NCBI GenBank assembly: GCA_013400975.1
Contig: WBMZ01010827.1
Location: 29,335 to 93,334 of the forward strand
From: Atrichornis clamosus
Lineage: Eukaryota > Chordata > Aves > Passeriformes > Menuridae
Length of the DNA: 64,000 nucleotides
Reading direction: 5' to 3'
Below the pieces are notes generated by a model. That model searched no databases. It was not told the origin of the DNA and saw nothing but the letters and a program-made list of their open reading frames with translations. Shown here piece by piece: positions 12,501 to 23,082 of the stretch. How positions within the stretch are numbered: the first letter of the stretch is position 1; every line of letters begins with the position of its first letter. Made by a program: the position numbers and the translations under genes.

Positions 12501-14146
12501 GGTGTGAGAGTATTAGGAATGAAACTATAGGAAATAACCCAGTATGGCTGGAATAAGTAATATGAGAATTCACTGCACTCAAAGTTTTTTTTTTGTTTGT
12601 TCATTCTAGTGACTAAATTGCTTGTGCATGTCTTATTGGCTGTATTATCAAGAGACATATAGCAGTAGAAATGGTGAGAGTTGGTTATGCCTTCAGTGTG
12701 AGTATGAAACATCAAGAAAAGTTTGATGATGCTTCCTCTCTTCTCTTTTCCAGTTTTCCAGTATTCTAAAGAAATGTGATAGGGAAGATGACAGACTAAC
12801 AGAAGATTAATTGACAGGTTTTAATAGATTGTTGTAGTTCTTAATGTAAACTATTCCAACTTGCTTCTTCCTCTTATTATGAAAAATAGACATGAGGAAA
12901 AGTAGGGAAGTGCTTAATATCATCTCCAGAACAATGATGACTGCAACTGACTTAACACCAACCATCACTATCAGTGAGACTGTGTAGACTAATTTGGTTT
13001 GCACATTTAGTAACTACATTAGCAAATCTAAACAACACAATAACAATAAATTTGAGAAAGCAGCATGCTGGACTTATTATTGCAAGCTCAGCCTAAGCAC
13101 GCAGTTTCTGCATATGCCATAAAAGGGATGCATAATCTTGGGTATAAACAAATATTGATTTTTTTGAATGGGAGGTAATTATCCAGGAATGACATTTTCA
13201 AAGACTAGCTTAGAGTTAGAAAATGAGTGGGAAACCATTCCTTTGTATAAACTACAAAACTAAACTACAAAACAAAACTATTAAACTAAAGTTTAATAGG
13301 ACAGTACTGTAGAATTCTGTATGTCAAAGTCAGTGATATATAACTGAAGAAGAAATTAGATGCTGGGTTAGGAAGCATAAAATATTGGAAGTCTCAGTCA
13401 GCTTTTCTTTATTCTGAACAATACTGTTCTGTTCGAGTTTTTTCTCCCCATACATTAAATAGGAAAAACTCTTATGGGAAAAATTGTAGAATTGTGTAAC
13501 AGTGTTAACTTTTGGTTTAATTTCCCAATATAAAAATGATATGAAGGAACAATTTGACAATAGATCTGGTGAGAATTTTTATTCTTAGAAAAATCTGAAA
13601 ATTGGTAAAGGAAGACATACAAAGTCAGAAAAATCCTCAGAAGAAAAATACTGGTAACCATTTATTTTACAATGCTAGCATATTTTTTGTTGGAAAACTT
13701 CAAAATTTTTATTCTGATAAATGTCTCCCAGCTCTCACACATGCCAGAAACTGAAATCTTGAGGTCTATTATTAGTGCATAGCATTTAGATATCTCACAG
13801 TTATGTCTATTTGTACTAAACAGTGGTTCCTGAAAACTGAAACCAAGAAAGATTACTAAAACTCACAGAGACTTTAAGAATGTCTCATAACTTTCAGTGG
13901 TTGTATGACAGCCTTGGTTTATAAAGAGAGAAAGTAAAATTTATCTGTATGCATCTGTGTGTACCAAGGAGTAAGAGAAAGAAAGGAAAGTTCATAAGGC
14001 AAGTGTCCATATCTTAGTTTAAAAACTCATATATAAAATATAATACTTGAAATATGTCAGTATGTAATAACAAAGTTTAGTGGGAAGTCTCATTTCAAAC
14101 ATCATATGCATCAGTAATGTAACAGTCATCTCTTGATTTTTCATCA
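9578..14146. other. Non-genic DNA with two small inverted repeats and an octamer site
   Basis: No gene or recognised repeat. The part from about 11480 to 12060 is more evenly composed than its surroundings and could be a conserved noncoding element, though that is inference only. It holds a 6-bp-arm inverted repeat at 11569-11587 (TCTGCG, 7-nt loop, CGCAGA) and a palindromic octamer site at 12030-12042. At 13279-13298 there is a perfect 9-bp inverted repeat (TATTAAACT-AA-AGTTTAATA). Overlapping open frames such as 9744-10025 (+) and 9715-10002 (-) look like chance. Confidence 0.6.
12030..12042 (+). promoter_or_regulatory. Palindromic POU octamer-like site
   Basis: TTTGCATGCAAAT contains the perfect octamer ATGCAAAT (12035-12042) inside the 12-bp perfect palindrome TTTGCATGCAAA (12030-12041). 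Octamers are bound by POU-domain factors, and palindromic versions can bind dimers. No promoter or gene is visible nearby, so any role as a distal enhancer element is inference. Chance occurrence is possible in 64 kb. Confidence 0.3.
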
Positions 14147-14345
14147 TAGAATCACAGAATCATTAAGGTTGGGAGGGACCTCCAGAGGTCATCTTGCCCA
14201 ATCCCACTACTCAAAGCAAGATCAAGCAGAGCAGATTGGTTAAGAATGTGTCCAGTTGGGTTTCGACTTTCTCCAAGGACTGAGACTCTTCAGCCTCTCC
14301 AGGCAACCTGTTCCAGTGTTCAACCACCTTAAAGTTTTCAGCAAC

Positions 14346-14439
14346 CTGATCTAGTAAAAGATGTCCCTGCCCATGGCAGGGAGTTTGACTGAGTGATCTT
14401 TAAAAGATGCTTTCCCACCTAAACCTTTTAGTGATTCTA
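14346..14439 (+). mobile_element. Nested CR1 3' tail (plus) with 7-bp flanking repeat
   Basis: About 94 bp of another CR1 subfamily lie opposite to the host element. The visible order is CTGATCTAGT, a GTCCCTGCCCATGGCAGGG block, GTGATCTTTAAAAGATGC and the terminus GTGATTCTA. It is flanked by CAGCAAC at 14339-14345 and again at 14440-14446, which may be a target-site duplication. Members of this CR1 subfamily often carry AGCAACCTG just upstream of CTGATCTAGT, so part of the left copy could be element sequence and the duplication microhomology. The host CR1 is continuous once the insert is removed. Confidence 0.78.
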
Positions 14440-14639
14440 CAGCAACTACACCTCTCCTTGTGTTTAACTAGAGTTGTCTGCTTTCTACTTCGTACATGCT
14501 GCCTCTTGTCTTTTTGGTAGGTGTCACTGACAAGAGTCTGACTCCTATAACTTTATTTTTTCCCATTAAATCCTGATGCACATTAAAAAGATCCCACCAA
14601 ACCCTTTCTTCTTCACGGAAAAAGTCCCAGCTCTCAGTC

Positions 14640-14912
14640 TGTCGCTGTTGAACCACTGGCAGAGAGAAAGAACCAGACGAGTTCGGATGAGGCAGAAAAT
14701 CTGAATTTATTATTTAATTCTAAAACTTATATAGACTTTCCAAAGGTCGTCCGGATTGGGTCAATTCATATCCTCCCCCTAGGCCGATAGGCCAGGTAGA
14801 ATGTCCATCTTTCCAGAGACAGTTTTCAATAACATCCAAGCTTTTATCTCCATTTACAAAACATAGAAGGAAGAAGAGAAAAGTTCCCGTGGGAAAGGTC
14901 TGTGTTACCACA
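14640..14912 (-). mobile_element. Solo LTR of a probable class II (ERVK-like) endogenous retrovirus
   Basis: A 273-bp unit with TG..CA ends (TGTCGC at 14640, CCACA ending at 14912) is flanked by a perfect 6-bp direct repeat, TCAGTC at 14634-14639 and 14913-14918. The host CR1 reads on across the site when one repeat copy is removed. On the - strand the LTR contains a TATA box (TATATAAG, complement of 14726-14733) followed by AATAAA (complement of 14706-14711), as expected for U3/R. No gag, pol or env and no second LTR are present, so this is a recombined solo LTR. Six-bp duplications are typical of alpha/betaretrovirus-like ERVs, hence the class call. The family itself is not recognised. Confidence 0.85.
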
Positions 14913-15178
14913 TCAGTCTTTCCTAGTTCAACGGATACTTCAATCCTTGAATCATGGTGAAGTGGTCCTTCACCATGTTGTCTCCAATACACTCATTCCT
15001 CTGGTTCTATGGAGCCTAGCACTGGGAATAGCGCTCCATGTGTCTCACCAGTACTGAGTAGATGGGAAGGAGCAGCTACGTAAACCTGCTTGCTGGTGGT
15101 GCTCTTCCTAATACAGTCCTGGATGCTGTTGAACTTCTTAGCTGTGAGGGCGCATTGGTGGCCCTTGTTGCAGATTAA

Positions 15179-16165
15179 TTTTTGAGAATCAAAGGGCCAG
15201 TTTTATTTTGTAGTCTAGGTTTGTAAATCTAGGTCCTGATCAAGTAGTCTGATCTCACTCTTGATTTTAAAGTGGAGCATCACAGTACTGATATTTTAAA
15301 TGTATCCTTTATTTCTTATTCAAATTTTGAAATTCCACAATTAACCTTTGGTCACTTAATTATTATATTTTTCCACCTAACTGAGGCAACTTCTTTTCAT
15401 TCATCTGAAACCTTACCAACTGTGTTCTGTCAGCTGTGGGGTGTTTGTTTGGTTGGTTTTTTCCTTCAAATTTGTTATTGTATGGGTTGAATGGAAAACG
15501 CAGAAGACACAATAGTCCAATGACATATACAGATACTATATAATCTCCCTTGTCCCATGCAGTCTATACTTATTCATACTCCATCATGCAAAGATAGCTT
15601 TATTTAATCAGCATTAATTACTTTGGCTTTCTTTAAATTTATCTATTGAATTTCCATCAGTATTCATGCTTTTCAACCTGTGAAAATGGTCAGACTGGAA
15701 AATATATAGTTGTTTGGGACATGGGTTTTACCTTACTATACCAGACGTAGTCTTATACCTTATTATACCAGACGAACTCTTTCATACCAGTCTTTTGGCA
15801 TCTTCATTATTATTGAAATTGAATATTAATTGTCCAGAGATTTCATTATCTGAGCCTCTTCTAATTATTGTTTGTAAATTATCCATACCTTGTGATTTCA
15901 AAGGTGCAACTTTATTAGTTCTTGTTTAAATTCTGCTTAATATCTGCTTGGATGAAAAGTGTTTTTCCTTCAATCATCACTTAGTTATTTCCCAAACTTA
16001 AGAGTTTTTACTGAAACACTTTAGTCTTCTATGTTAGCAATTTTATTATTTAGATCAAATAAGAATACCTAGGAAGGGACCAAAGATTCATTGACCCCTG
16101 AATAGTCTATATGGATTTCAGGGCATTTAGAAAAGATAACAAGGGATGAAAAGCACTTGTCAGAC
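15179..16165. other. Non-genic DNA with a 27-bp tandem duplication
   Basis: No gene. At 15728-15781 a 27-bp unit is present twice in tandem with a few differences (shared cores CCTTACTATACCAGACG and CCTTATTATACCAGACG). A third partial copy (CATACCAG) follows at about 15783-15790. This is a local slippage-type duplication. Nothing else is recognised. Confidence 0.6.
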
Positions 16166-16216
16166 TGTCATGATTTAAGCACAGCTGACAAATAAGTACC
16201 AAGATACTGCTCTCTT
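16166..16216 (-). mobile_element. Possible ERVL-type LTR terminal fragment
   Basis: The stretch beginning TGTCATGATTTAAGCACAGC resembles, in antisense, the 3' end of the avian ERVL-type LTR seen intact at 22504-23082 (which begins TGTCATGGTTTAACCCC). Similarity extends about 50 bp and then stops, with no matching continuation. It is either an old truncated LTR or a coincidental match. No coding content. Confidence 0.4.
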
Positions 16217-19200
16217 AAAATTATGTTAAATTATGAAGTTAAATCTACTTTCTTCATATAGCATAAAATTTAGTTTTGAAAGAGGAAGTTATAGAAGGGA
16301 AAAAACAGAGAAGTGCAGAGCTAAAATACAGTGGAATCATCTCTGTAAAGACCCATGGGATAGTGAAGAAGCTGTGACATTGCCGGTATTCTCTAGGCTT
16401 TGGAATTTTAGATATTAGCTGAGACTGTTGATTGATGCTTTAGTGTTTGTAGAACTATAACTGTTTTAGGGCAGGACAAAAATTAATTTGTCTGAGGAAA
16501 TTGAAATTTTGGTTGAATTCATAGATTATAATTAAGGTGGTCTTGATATACTAAACATATCTCTGCATTTCAGGTGATATTTTACTGTGTTCCCTAAGGA
16601 TCATTTACTACTTTTTTGAAGGGCAATGTCAGCTACCTCATTGACCTTTTCATGACTGCAAAGTGATGCAGTCATAAATATATGGATATTCAACTGGATG
16701 TCTTATTTAGGATGTGCAATTTTGTGAGCTGAAGTTGTCTGCAGCAAGCTGCCCTTGTGACTTTCCCCAGTGACTTGGTTTAGGGATATTTTTGTAAAGG
16801 TATCCAAGGGACAGTTCTAGGCATAATCTGTTGTGGACAACTGTACAATTTAAGCAAAAAGAAGGGTGGAAGATTTTTCTTCAGAGTCACAATGAGTGAC
16901 AACATTAAAAAAAAAGGATTTACTGAGTTACAAATTATGTAACTGGAGCCCTGTAGTGTCACATTTGATTCATTAATACAAGGCAAAAGCATGGGCAGTC
17001 TGTCAGTTGAATCTATTTTATTTACTCAAGTTCTATATTCTCCCAGGTAAGAGAATATGGAATCCTGTTATGTGAACAGATAATCCTGGGACAATGTATT
17101 TTAAGTAGGTCCAGAAAGTATGAAAGTTTGTCTTTGGTTTTAAAGTCTCTTGAAATAAGATAAATACAACAAAATTGTATCTTTCATTCACTTACAGGTC
17201 TGTCAAATCTACAAAATGATACATAAACAAAGTTATCATTATAAGCCACCTTAACTTAAAAAAGATGAAAATATATATTTATTGAATTTGTGTGAAGTTG
17301 TCTGTGACACACTTCTCTATGGAAGCAATTTAACTGAAGTTTCTCAATTAAACTGCTGAGTTTTGTTTCAAGGAATAGTCTCATAATGCTTTATATGCAA
17401 AGACTGAGGTAGAATGTAATTCTAGTCCAAATTTATTTATTCCAATCTGGCAGCTGAAAGGTAAAGGTTGAAAAGGTCTCATTTGAAAAGTCTGATGGGA
17501 GGAAAATAGATTAAAGAGAGCCTCTCATTTATCCCAACAGGATGGCCTTAACTTTTTTATTCCAGACATTAACACTGGCAGAAAATTAATTTATCAAACA
17601 CTGAATGCAAAGGAAAAACATTAAAAAAATAAAGAACACCTACACTGGAGAATACTGTGAAAAGGAAAGTTAATAATGTATTGCCAAATTCTTCTCTGAG
17701 CTAAAATAAAGGAGTGCTTGTTGCACTACAAAGTTTCAGGTTTCATGTGAACTAAATGTAGGAGTTTTAGAAATTCGGGATCTCATGAGAGGATAATATT
17801 CTTGCCAGTTCTTGATTTTATTAATTTTTTAATTTTAATAACTCTACTATCATCTAGAGGTCCCTGAATGTAATTAATCACTTGGAAACATGATGGAACT
17901 ATATAAATAAGAAATTACTCCACTATTTGCAACAATAATTTCATCTAAAATATAACCATAGTATATAAACTTGTTGGGAAAAACTAATCTCTACAACAAC
18001 TAAATTCATCACAGGAGCATTTGATGCTCATCAAAATCAATATCATTTCACTGATGATAATTCATATATTACAGTACTAAAGAAAGACATTTGTCATTTT
18101 CAACAAGATGAAATTGTGTGGATTTTTCTTTCATTCTTCCTCCTGCAACATTTATATCTGACTGTTTCCAAGACCAGTGTCCTGCAACAGATGCTGCCAG
18201 CAATACTGAATACTTTCAATTAGTAGTTCTCTACTTCTCTGGTAGCTAAGCAACTGACCTGTGGTGAAGAATACATAATGATCTTGTGCATATCTGGTAC
18301 CTTAGAGTAACAGACAGAGCATAGACTTCAAAACATGGATTTGTTCACCCATATTGATGACTTTGGCTTAGCCTTCTGTGAATTATAAAGTGTGTTTACT
18401 GTACACTTAACGTAAATCAGTCAAACACTGAAATAAGATGCTGTATACATATTTGGATTTATCTTTCTCCATTTATTGAAATTACCATGATGTTAGCAAG
18501 TAAACATACAGAAACATATGCCCTCTATAAAATCAGGGTAAATAAGGATTTGATATCATCAATATACAAACAACCATAATTAACTACATAAGAATATTAT
18601 TTTTACTTTTTTTTTTAAATGATTGTGAGTAATATGGTCTTGTTAATAAGCCAGTGTTTACTTAATGGGAATCTGAGAAAAAACAGCAGCTGGCAGGAAC
18701 TTAATCTACATAAAAGTGAGGCTCCTAGTTGTCAGGGGGATGGTAGCATGAAAAAAACCCTGACAAATAACGTTTTCTATTATAAATCCTTCCAGTACAT
18801 TAAGTGAGTCTGTACGTCAGATTTGGTCAGCACTTAATACAACCTCAGATTCTAGAAAATGCCTGAGGAGTTATTTCTCCTCATCTTTTTTTGATCAGGG
18901 AAGTATGCTTGTTCTGGTACACCGAAACTTTCAACAGTCGTAATCCATTTATATATCATCTGTGGGAGACTGAACAATGTGAAGAGGATTGGGATGGTCT
19001 TACATATAAAGAAAACAATAAAAATTCTTTAAATACACTAGCCAAAAAACTCACAAAGAATCCACAAGAAGCAAAATAAAAATATTATATATTACTGGGA
19101 AAACATTGCAATTGTCTAATTAATTCAGATAGGAACCATAACACTCTAGCTAGCAGAGATAATTCATTTGCAAACACATCAAACTTAAAGGTGAAGCTAA

Positions 19201-19688
19201 TTGTCAAAAATCGGTTTGGTTCAGCAGTAGATTTTGCACAGCACCAGATTAAAGAGTATTTGTGTTAAAGTGTGGTTCAAATCACTCTTCAAGATAAAGA
19301 ACACACTACTAACTGAAATGATTTGGAAGGGTCTCTGAGATATTTGTATCAGCAGTGAAAAGTATTCAGCTTGTATGTATTACTTCAGCAGCTCTCCTTT
19401 TCTAGTTAGCTCAAGTCCTCAGGGAGCTTTTAGGCATTGTAATCTGCTGTAAAATTAATTTGAAGGGAAGAGAAAATGTGCGTTGTCAGAAAGACAGGAG
19501 AAACTAACATTTACCTACTGGAAGTCTGTGAGTATCTCTGTAATAGTTCATGCTTTAGACTAGTTTTAGACTAGTAGTATTTATACTTCTCTTGGAATAA
19601 CTTTTTGGTTTCTTTTTTTTCCTTTTTTTTTTTAATCACAATTATCCTACATGTCTTTAAAATACCCTACTAATGACAGCTATAACTT
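16217..19688. other. AT-rich DNA without recognisable genes
   Basis: No gene or repeat family is recognised. Overlapping short frames (for example 16780-16992 on - and 18619-18807 on +) show no domains. A short imperfect duplication of TTTTAGACTAG sits at 19554-19577. The sequence just before the LTR at 19689 is T-rich (19610-19635). Confidence 0.6.
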
Positions 19689-20280
19689 TGTAGTGAGTTG
19701 ATCCTGGCTGGACACCAGCTACCCAACAAAGCTGCTCTGTAACGTCACTCCTCAGCAGGACAGGGTAGAGAATATAAAACCACAGGCTTGCAGGTTGAGG
19801 CAAGGACAGGAAGAGATCACTCACCAATTATGGTTACAGGCAAAACAGACTAGACTAAGGAAAATTAGTTTCAATTATTGCCAGTCAAATCAGAGTAGAA
19901 GAATGAGAAATAAAGCCAAATCTTAAAACTCCTTGCCCCTACCCTTCCCTTCTCCCCAGGTTCAACTTCACTCCCAATTTTTACTATGTCCTCCCCTACA
20001 GTGGCACAGCAGGAATGGGGAATGGGGGATGTGGTCAGTTCATCACACTTTGTCTCTATTGCTCCTTCCTCCTCAGGGTAAGGACTCCTCACACTCTTCC
20101 TCTGCTCCAGCGTGGGCTCCTCTCTCCACAGGGCCACAGGTCCTGCAGGAGCCTGCTTCCCACCGGGTCACAACCTCCTCTGGGCATCCACCTGACCTGC
20201 TCTGACATGGGGTCCTCCTCACAGAAGCCACCACTGTAGTCCCTCCACAAACAAAACCTTGCCACCCAAACTCAATCACA
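19689..20280 (-). mobile_element. Avian LTR-type repeat, copy 1 (minus), 5' half deleted
   Basis: This is a copy of a repeat family that I recall as abundant in bird genomes. On the - strand it shows the family's GGTGGCAAGGTTTTG start (complement near 20255-20270), CTGGAGCAG units (complement about 20101-20109), a region often mis-predicted as a short acidic 'PEEE' protein (about 19930-20130), and the end CCAGCCAGGATCAACTCAC at 19690-19710. Its + strand ends read TG (19689) and CA (20280), suggesting an LTR. Flanks AACTT and AACAT could be an eroded 5-bp duplication. Compared with copy 2 at 23971-24794 it lacks most of the 5' half but keeps the PEEE region. The 89-codon frame here (19871-20137, -) is repeat-derived and not a gene. 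The exact ERV class is not certain. Confidence 0.82.
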
Positions 20281-22503
20281 AACATTTATTGAAACAAACA
20301 CTATCTGTAAAGTCTTTTTAATGTATGCTGCAATTGCAATTTCCTGCTGAGTGTGTCACAACAGGTTTGTTTGACTTTTCAAGGTTTATATGTTCAGAAC
20401 TATCATGTAATGTGCTAGCTTCATCTAAGTTTGTAAAAGCATATGGAATGTACTGAATTTTTAAAAAAACCCAACAAAACAAAACTGATTATTAATGATG
20501 TGGTCTTTTTACAAATAAAATATATTCAGCCCATTAGGTGAGCCAAATATCCTCAGGAACTATATGTCAATAGCTTGGTAAGTTTTTTTAAACTATAACA
20601 TAAACCAGAAAACATCAGCGTTTTCCATGGCTTGGCTCTAAGACAGTCTTCATTATCATTTTTGTGTCAGAATATCTTTACAGATGTACAACTTTACTGT
20701 ACAACTGAAATTAAATATCTGGCATCTTGTCCTGTCTTTTGCTAATTTTTTAGATATCAGAATCTACATTGATGGAAAACAATCACAAAGAAAAACGGTG
20801 TAACTAAGTACTCATATTCGATAATTAAAAAGTAATCATATAAATTCAGAAGTCAGAGAGCCTAATATGACTTTCTCTACACAGTTAAATCAAAATCTCA
20901 AGTTCCTCTCTGCAAAAACCAGTCTGAAGTTATACGGGGTTTTAAAAATACTGAATTATTAAAATAAATTGTTCAAAAAATTATTTTCTCAAGCAAGGCA
21001 TTTTCTTTATATTAAAGCAAAGTATTTAATTTGGAAACATTGATATAAAAACCTATAATAGATAGATAGATCTGGATTCTATTCCAGTCTGGGACTGAGA
21101 GTCCCTGTGTGATGTAGGGAGAATAAATAAATCATGTGGCCTCCCTTAACAACTGTAGCTCACTGCATTTGTCTCAGACATTTCCAGCAGTAATGGGTAT
21201 AGGATACGTTAAATAAAAAAAAAAAAAAAGGTTTGTAAGGGTACCTAGACTGCTCCTACTGCTCCTGCCTTATACAGAGAGGAATTTTGCCTTTCTGTGA
21301 AGGAAAGTACTGCCTTGTTGAAAGGACTTTGTCTGACTCTTGGAAGTCTTTGAAGTGTGCTGGTGAAAGAGGAACAAAGTGGAACAAGTACTGTGACAGA
21401 GTGAAGGACTTTTTTTTTTAAAAAAAGAGAAAGAGTAAAAGTCAGCAGCCTGTTAGGGAGAGATGAGTGGAGAAGAAAAGCTGATAGAAAAGTAGTCTGT
21501 ATATGCATAATTGCAAGTAGAATGCAAAGGAAACCATTCAGTATACAAAAATCTAATTTAAAATTATATGTAATATTTACATATTTTGTTTTCATTTTTG
21601 ATTTGAGTACTGCTAATTTAGAAGTTCATATATTGTGATTCTATTAAGTGTGAAGAATGTCATTGATGCCATTCTGTCACGTGTAATAGCCACTGAACAT
21701 TATCAGCCTGTGGCCACCAGAGCAGATGTTAATCCAAAAGTATGTGGCTGTCTGCCCTACAGTGTGCAGATCGTTTCCTTCTCCAGCTGCTCTGTCCATG
21801 ACAGGCTTCAGGGTGTCTCTCAGAGGTTTGCAGTTGCTGCTGAAGAGTAAGCAGTGGTAGTACTCTATGATATATCAAATTACAGCACCCTAAAATAATG
21901 TTCTATTCAGAGGATGGGAATAAAGATCCTAAAACATAAAATAACCTCCCAATTTTATTTAAATTTTCCTAAATTTAAATCAAGTCAAGGGGAAGGTTGT
22001 GACTGTTAGATATTGCTCACTCATGAGGATGTTGGAGTTGAACACTTCTATTGTATGTTCAGGACAATAATATTTTCCAATAGATTAATGTGCCAGGAGC
22101 AATCACAGAAAAGTAGTGCTAGATGAGCAGCAGGAGGAAGTTGCAATCAGAGGAAAGGGAAAATTTGGTTTCGTTTGGCATTAGCTATTAAAAACACGTT
22201 CTTACATGTCTACATTGTTTGAAATGCAGGAATGGGTTGTAATGAACCCTCTCCATACATACATCTTCACTCACACATACAGCTGGATGTGATGACAACT
22301 CCCATAGAACAAGAAACTAATTTCTATAAAAGTCGTTATTGTGAACTTCAAAGTGTTTTCTTTAAAAGATTTGGCACTTTAGACAGAATTTTAGAGTCTC
22401 CTACTTGGTTACTGCAACAGCATCTTTGAAAGCCTTTAACTTCACTTCCCATTCATTACCACCTCGATGTGGTTTTGTTCTTGTGATTTTTATTTTGACC
22501 GAT
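20281..22503. other. Non-genic DNA with an A15 run
   Basis: No gene. An A15 run lies at 21215-21229. The 116-codon frame on the - strand at 21245-21595 is the longest outside repeats that lacks low-complexity or repeat explanation. It has no recognisable domain and includes a poly-lysine stretch from a T/A-rich patch near 21413-21426, so I treat it as chance. Confidence 0.6.
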
Positions 22504-23082
22504 TGTCATGGTTTAACCCCAGGCAGCAGCCAAACCCCATGCATCCATTTGCTCCCTTCCCCACCAGCAGGATCAGGGAGGGAATGGGAAGGGTAAAAGC
22601 TGGAAAACTCGTGGGTTGATAAAGACAGTTTAATAGCAAAAGCAAAAGCTGCGCATGCAAGCAAAGCAGAACAAGGAATTAATTCACTGCTTTCCATGGC
22701 CAGGCAGGTGTTCAACCATTTCCAGGAGAGCTGGGACTCATCATGTGTGACAGTGTCTTGGGTAAACAAACACCTTCACTCTAAATGTCCCTCACTGCCT
22801 TCTTCTTCTCCCCACATTATACACTGACCATTAAATCATATGGTGTGGAATATCCCTTTGGTCAGTTGGAGCCACCTGTCCCAGCTGTGTCTCCTCCCAA
22901 CCTGTCAGGCATCCCCAACTTCCTTTCCAGCCTGGAAATATGAAAAGCAGAAAAGGCCTTGGCTCTATGTAAGTCCTGCTCAGCAATGTGTTATCAACTG
23001 TATGTTCAGCACAAAACCAAAACACAGCCCCACACTAGCTGCAATGAAGAAAGCTAACTCCATCCCAGCCAAAACCAGTACA
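22504..23082 (-). mobile_element. Solo LTR of an avian ERVL-type endogenous retrovirus
   Basis: This is a full-length-looking LTR with ends TGTCATGGTTTAACCCC (22504 onward) and AAAACCAGTACA (ending 23082), read in antisense. It matches from memory the ERVL-type LTR common in bird genomes. Other recognisable blocks are the GTTGATAAAGACAGTTTAATAGC segment (about 22615-22637) and GGAATATCCCTTTGGTCAGTTGG (about 22846-22868). On the sense (-) strand a degraded TATA region lies near 22813-22825, and an ATTAAA poly(A) variant is the complement of 22629-22634. Flanks CCGAT (22499-22503) and CTGAA (23083-23087) agree at 3 of 5 bases, compatible with an eroded 5-bp target duplication. No internal retroviral genes adjoin it, so it is a solo LTR. 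Confidence 0.93.

Larger units (their letters stand above)
14147..15178 (-). mobile_element. CR1 LINE (minus), host of two nested insertions
   Basis: Read on the - strand, this is a 5'-truncated CR1. It starts near 15178 in the block encoding the conserved QQC/ALAAKK segment, passes the region encoding the YSALVRPHLE-like block (about 15040-15110), and ends at 14147 with a tail visible on + as TCATAGAATCACAGAATCAT. Homology is collinear in four pieces: 14147-14345, 14440-14639, 14913-14998 and 14999-15178. They are interrupted by a sense CR1 tail (14346-14439) and a solo LTR (14640-14912). Removing both insertions gives one continuous element of the expected order. The RT catalytic motif lies upstream of the truncation and is absent. 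Stops and indels show that it is inactive. Family assignment is from remembered consensus, not from an alignment run. Confidence 0.9.

Noticed and set aside
19871..20239. Acidic PEEE-type frame and neighbours
   Set aside because: They belong to the repeat copy at 19689-20280. The same sequence recurs in many bird genomes as a repeat and is not a cellular gene.
21245..21595. 116-codon frame on the minus strand
   Set aside because: No domain, low-complexity lysine patch, no splice or promoter context, and AT-rich surroundings where such lengths arise by chance.
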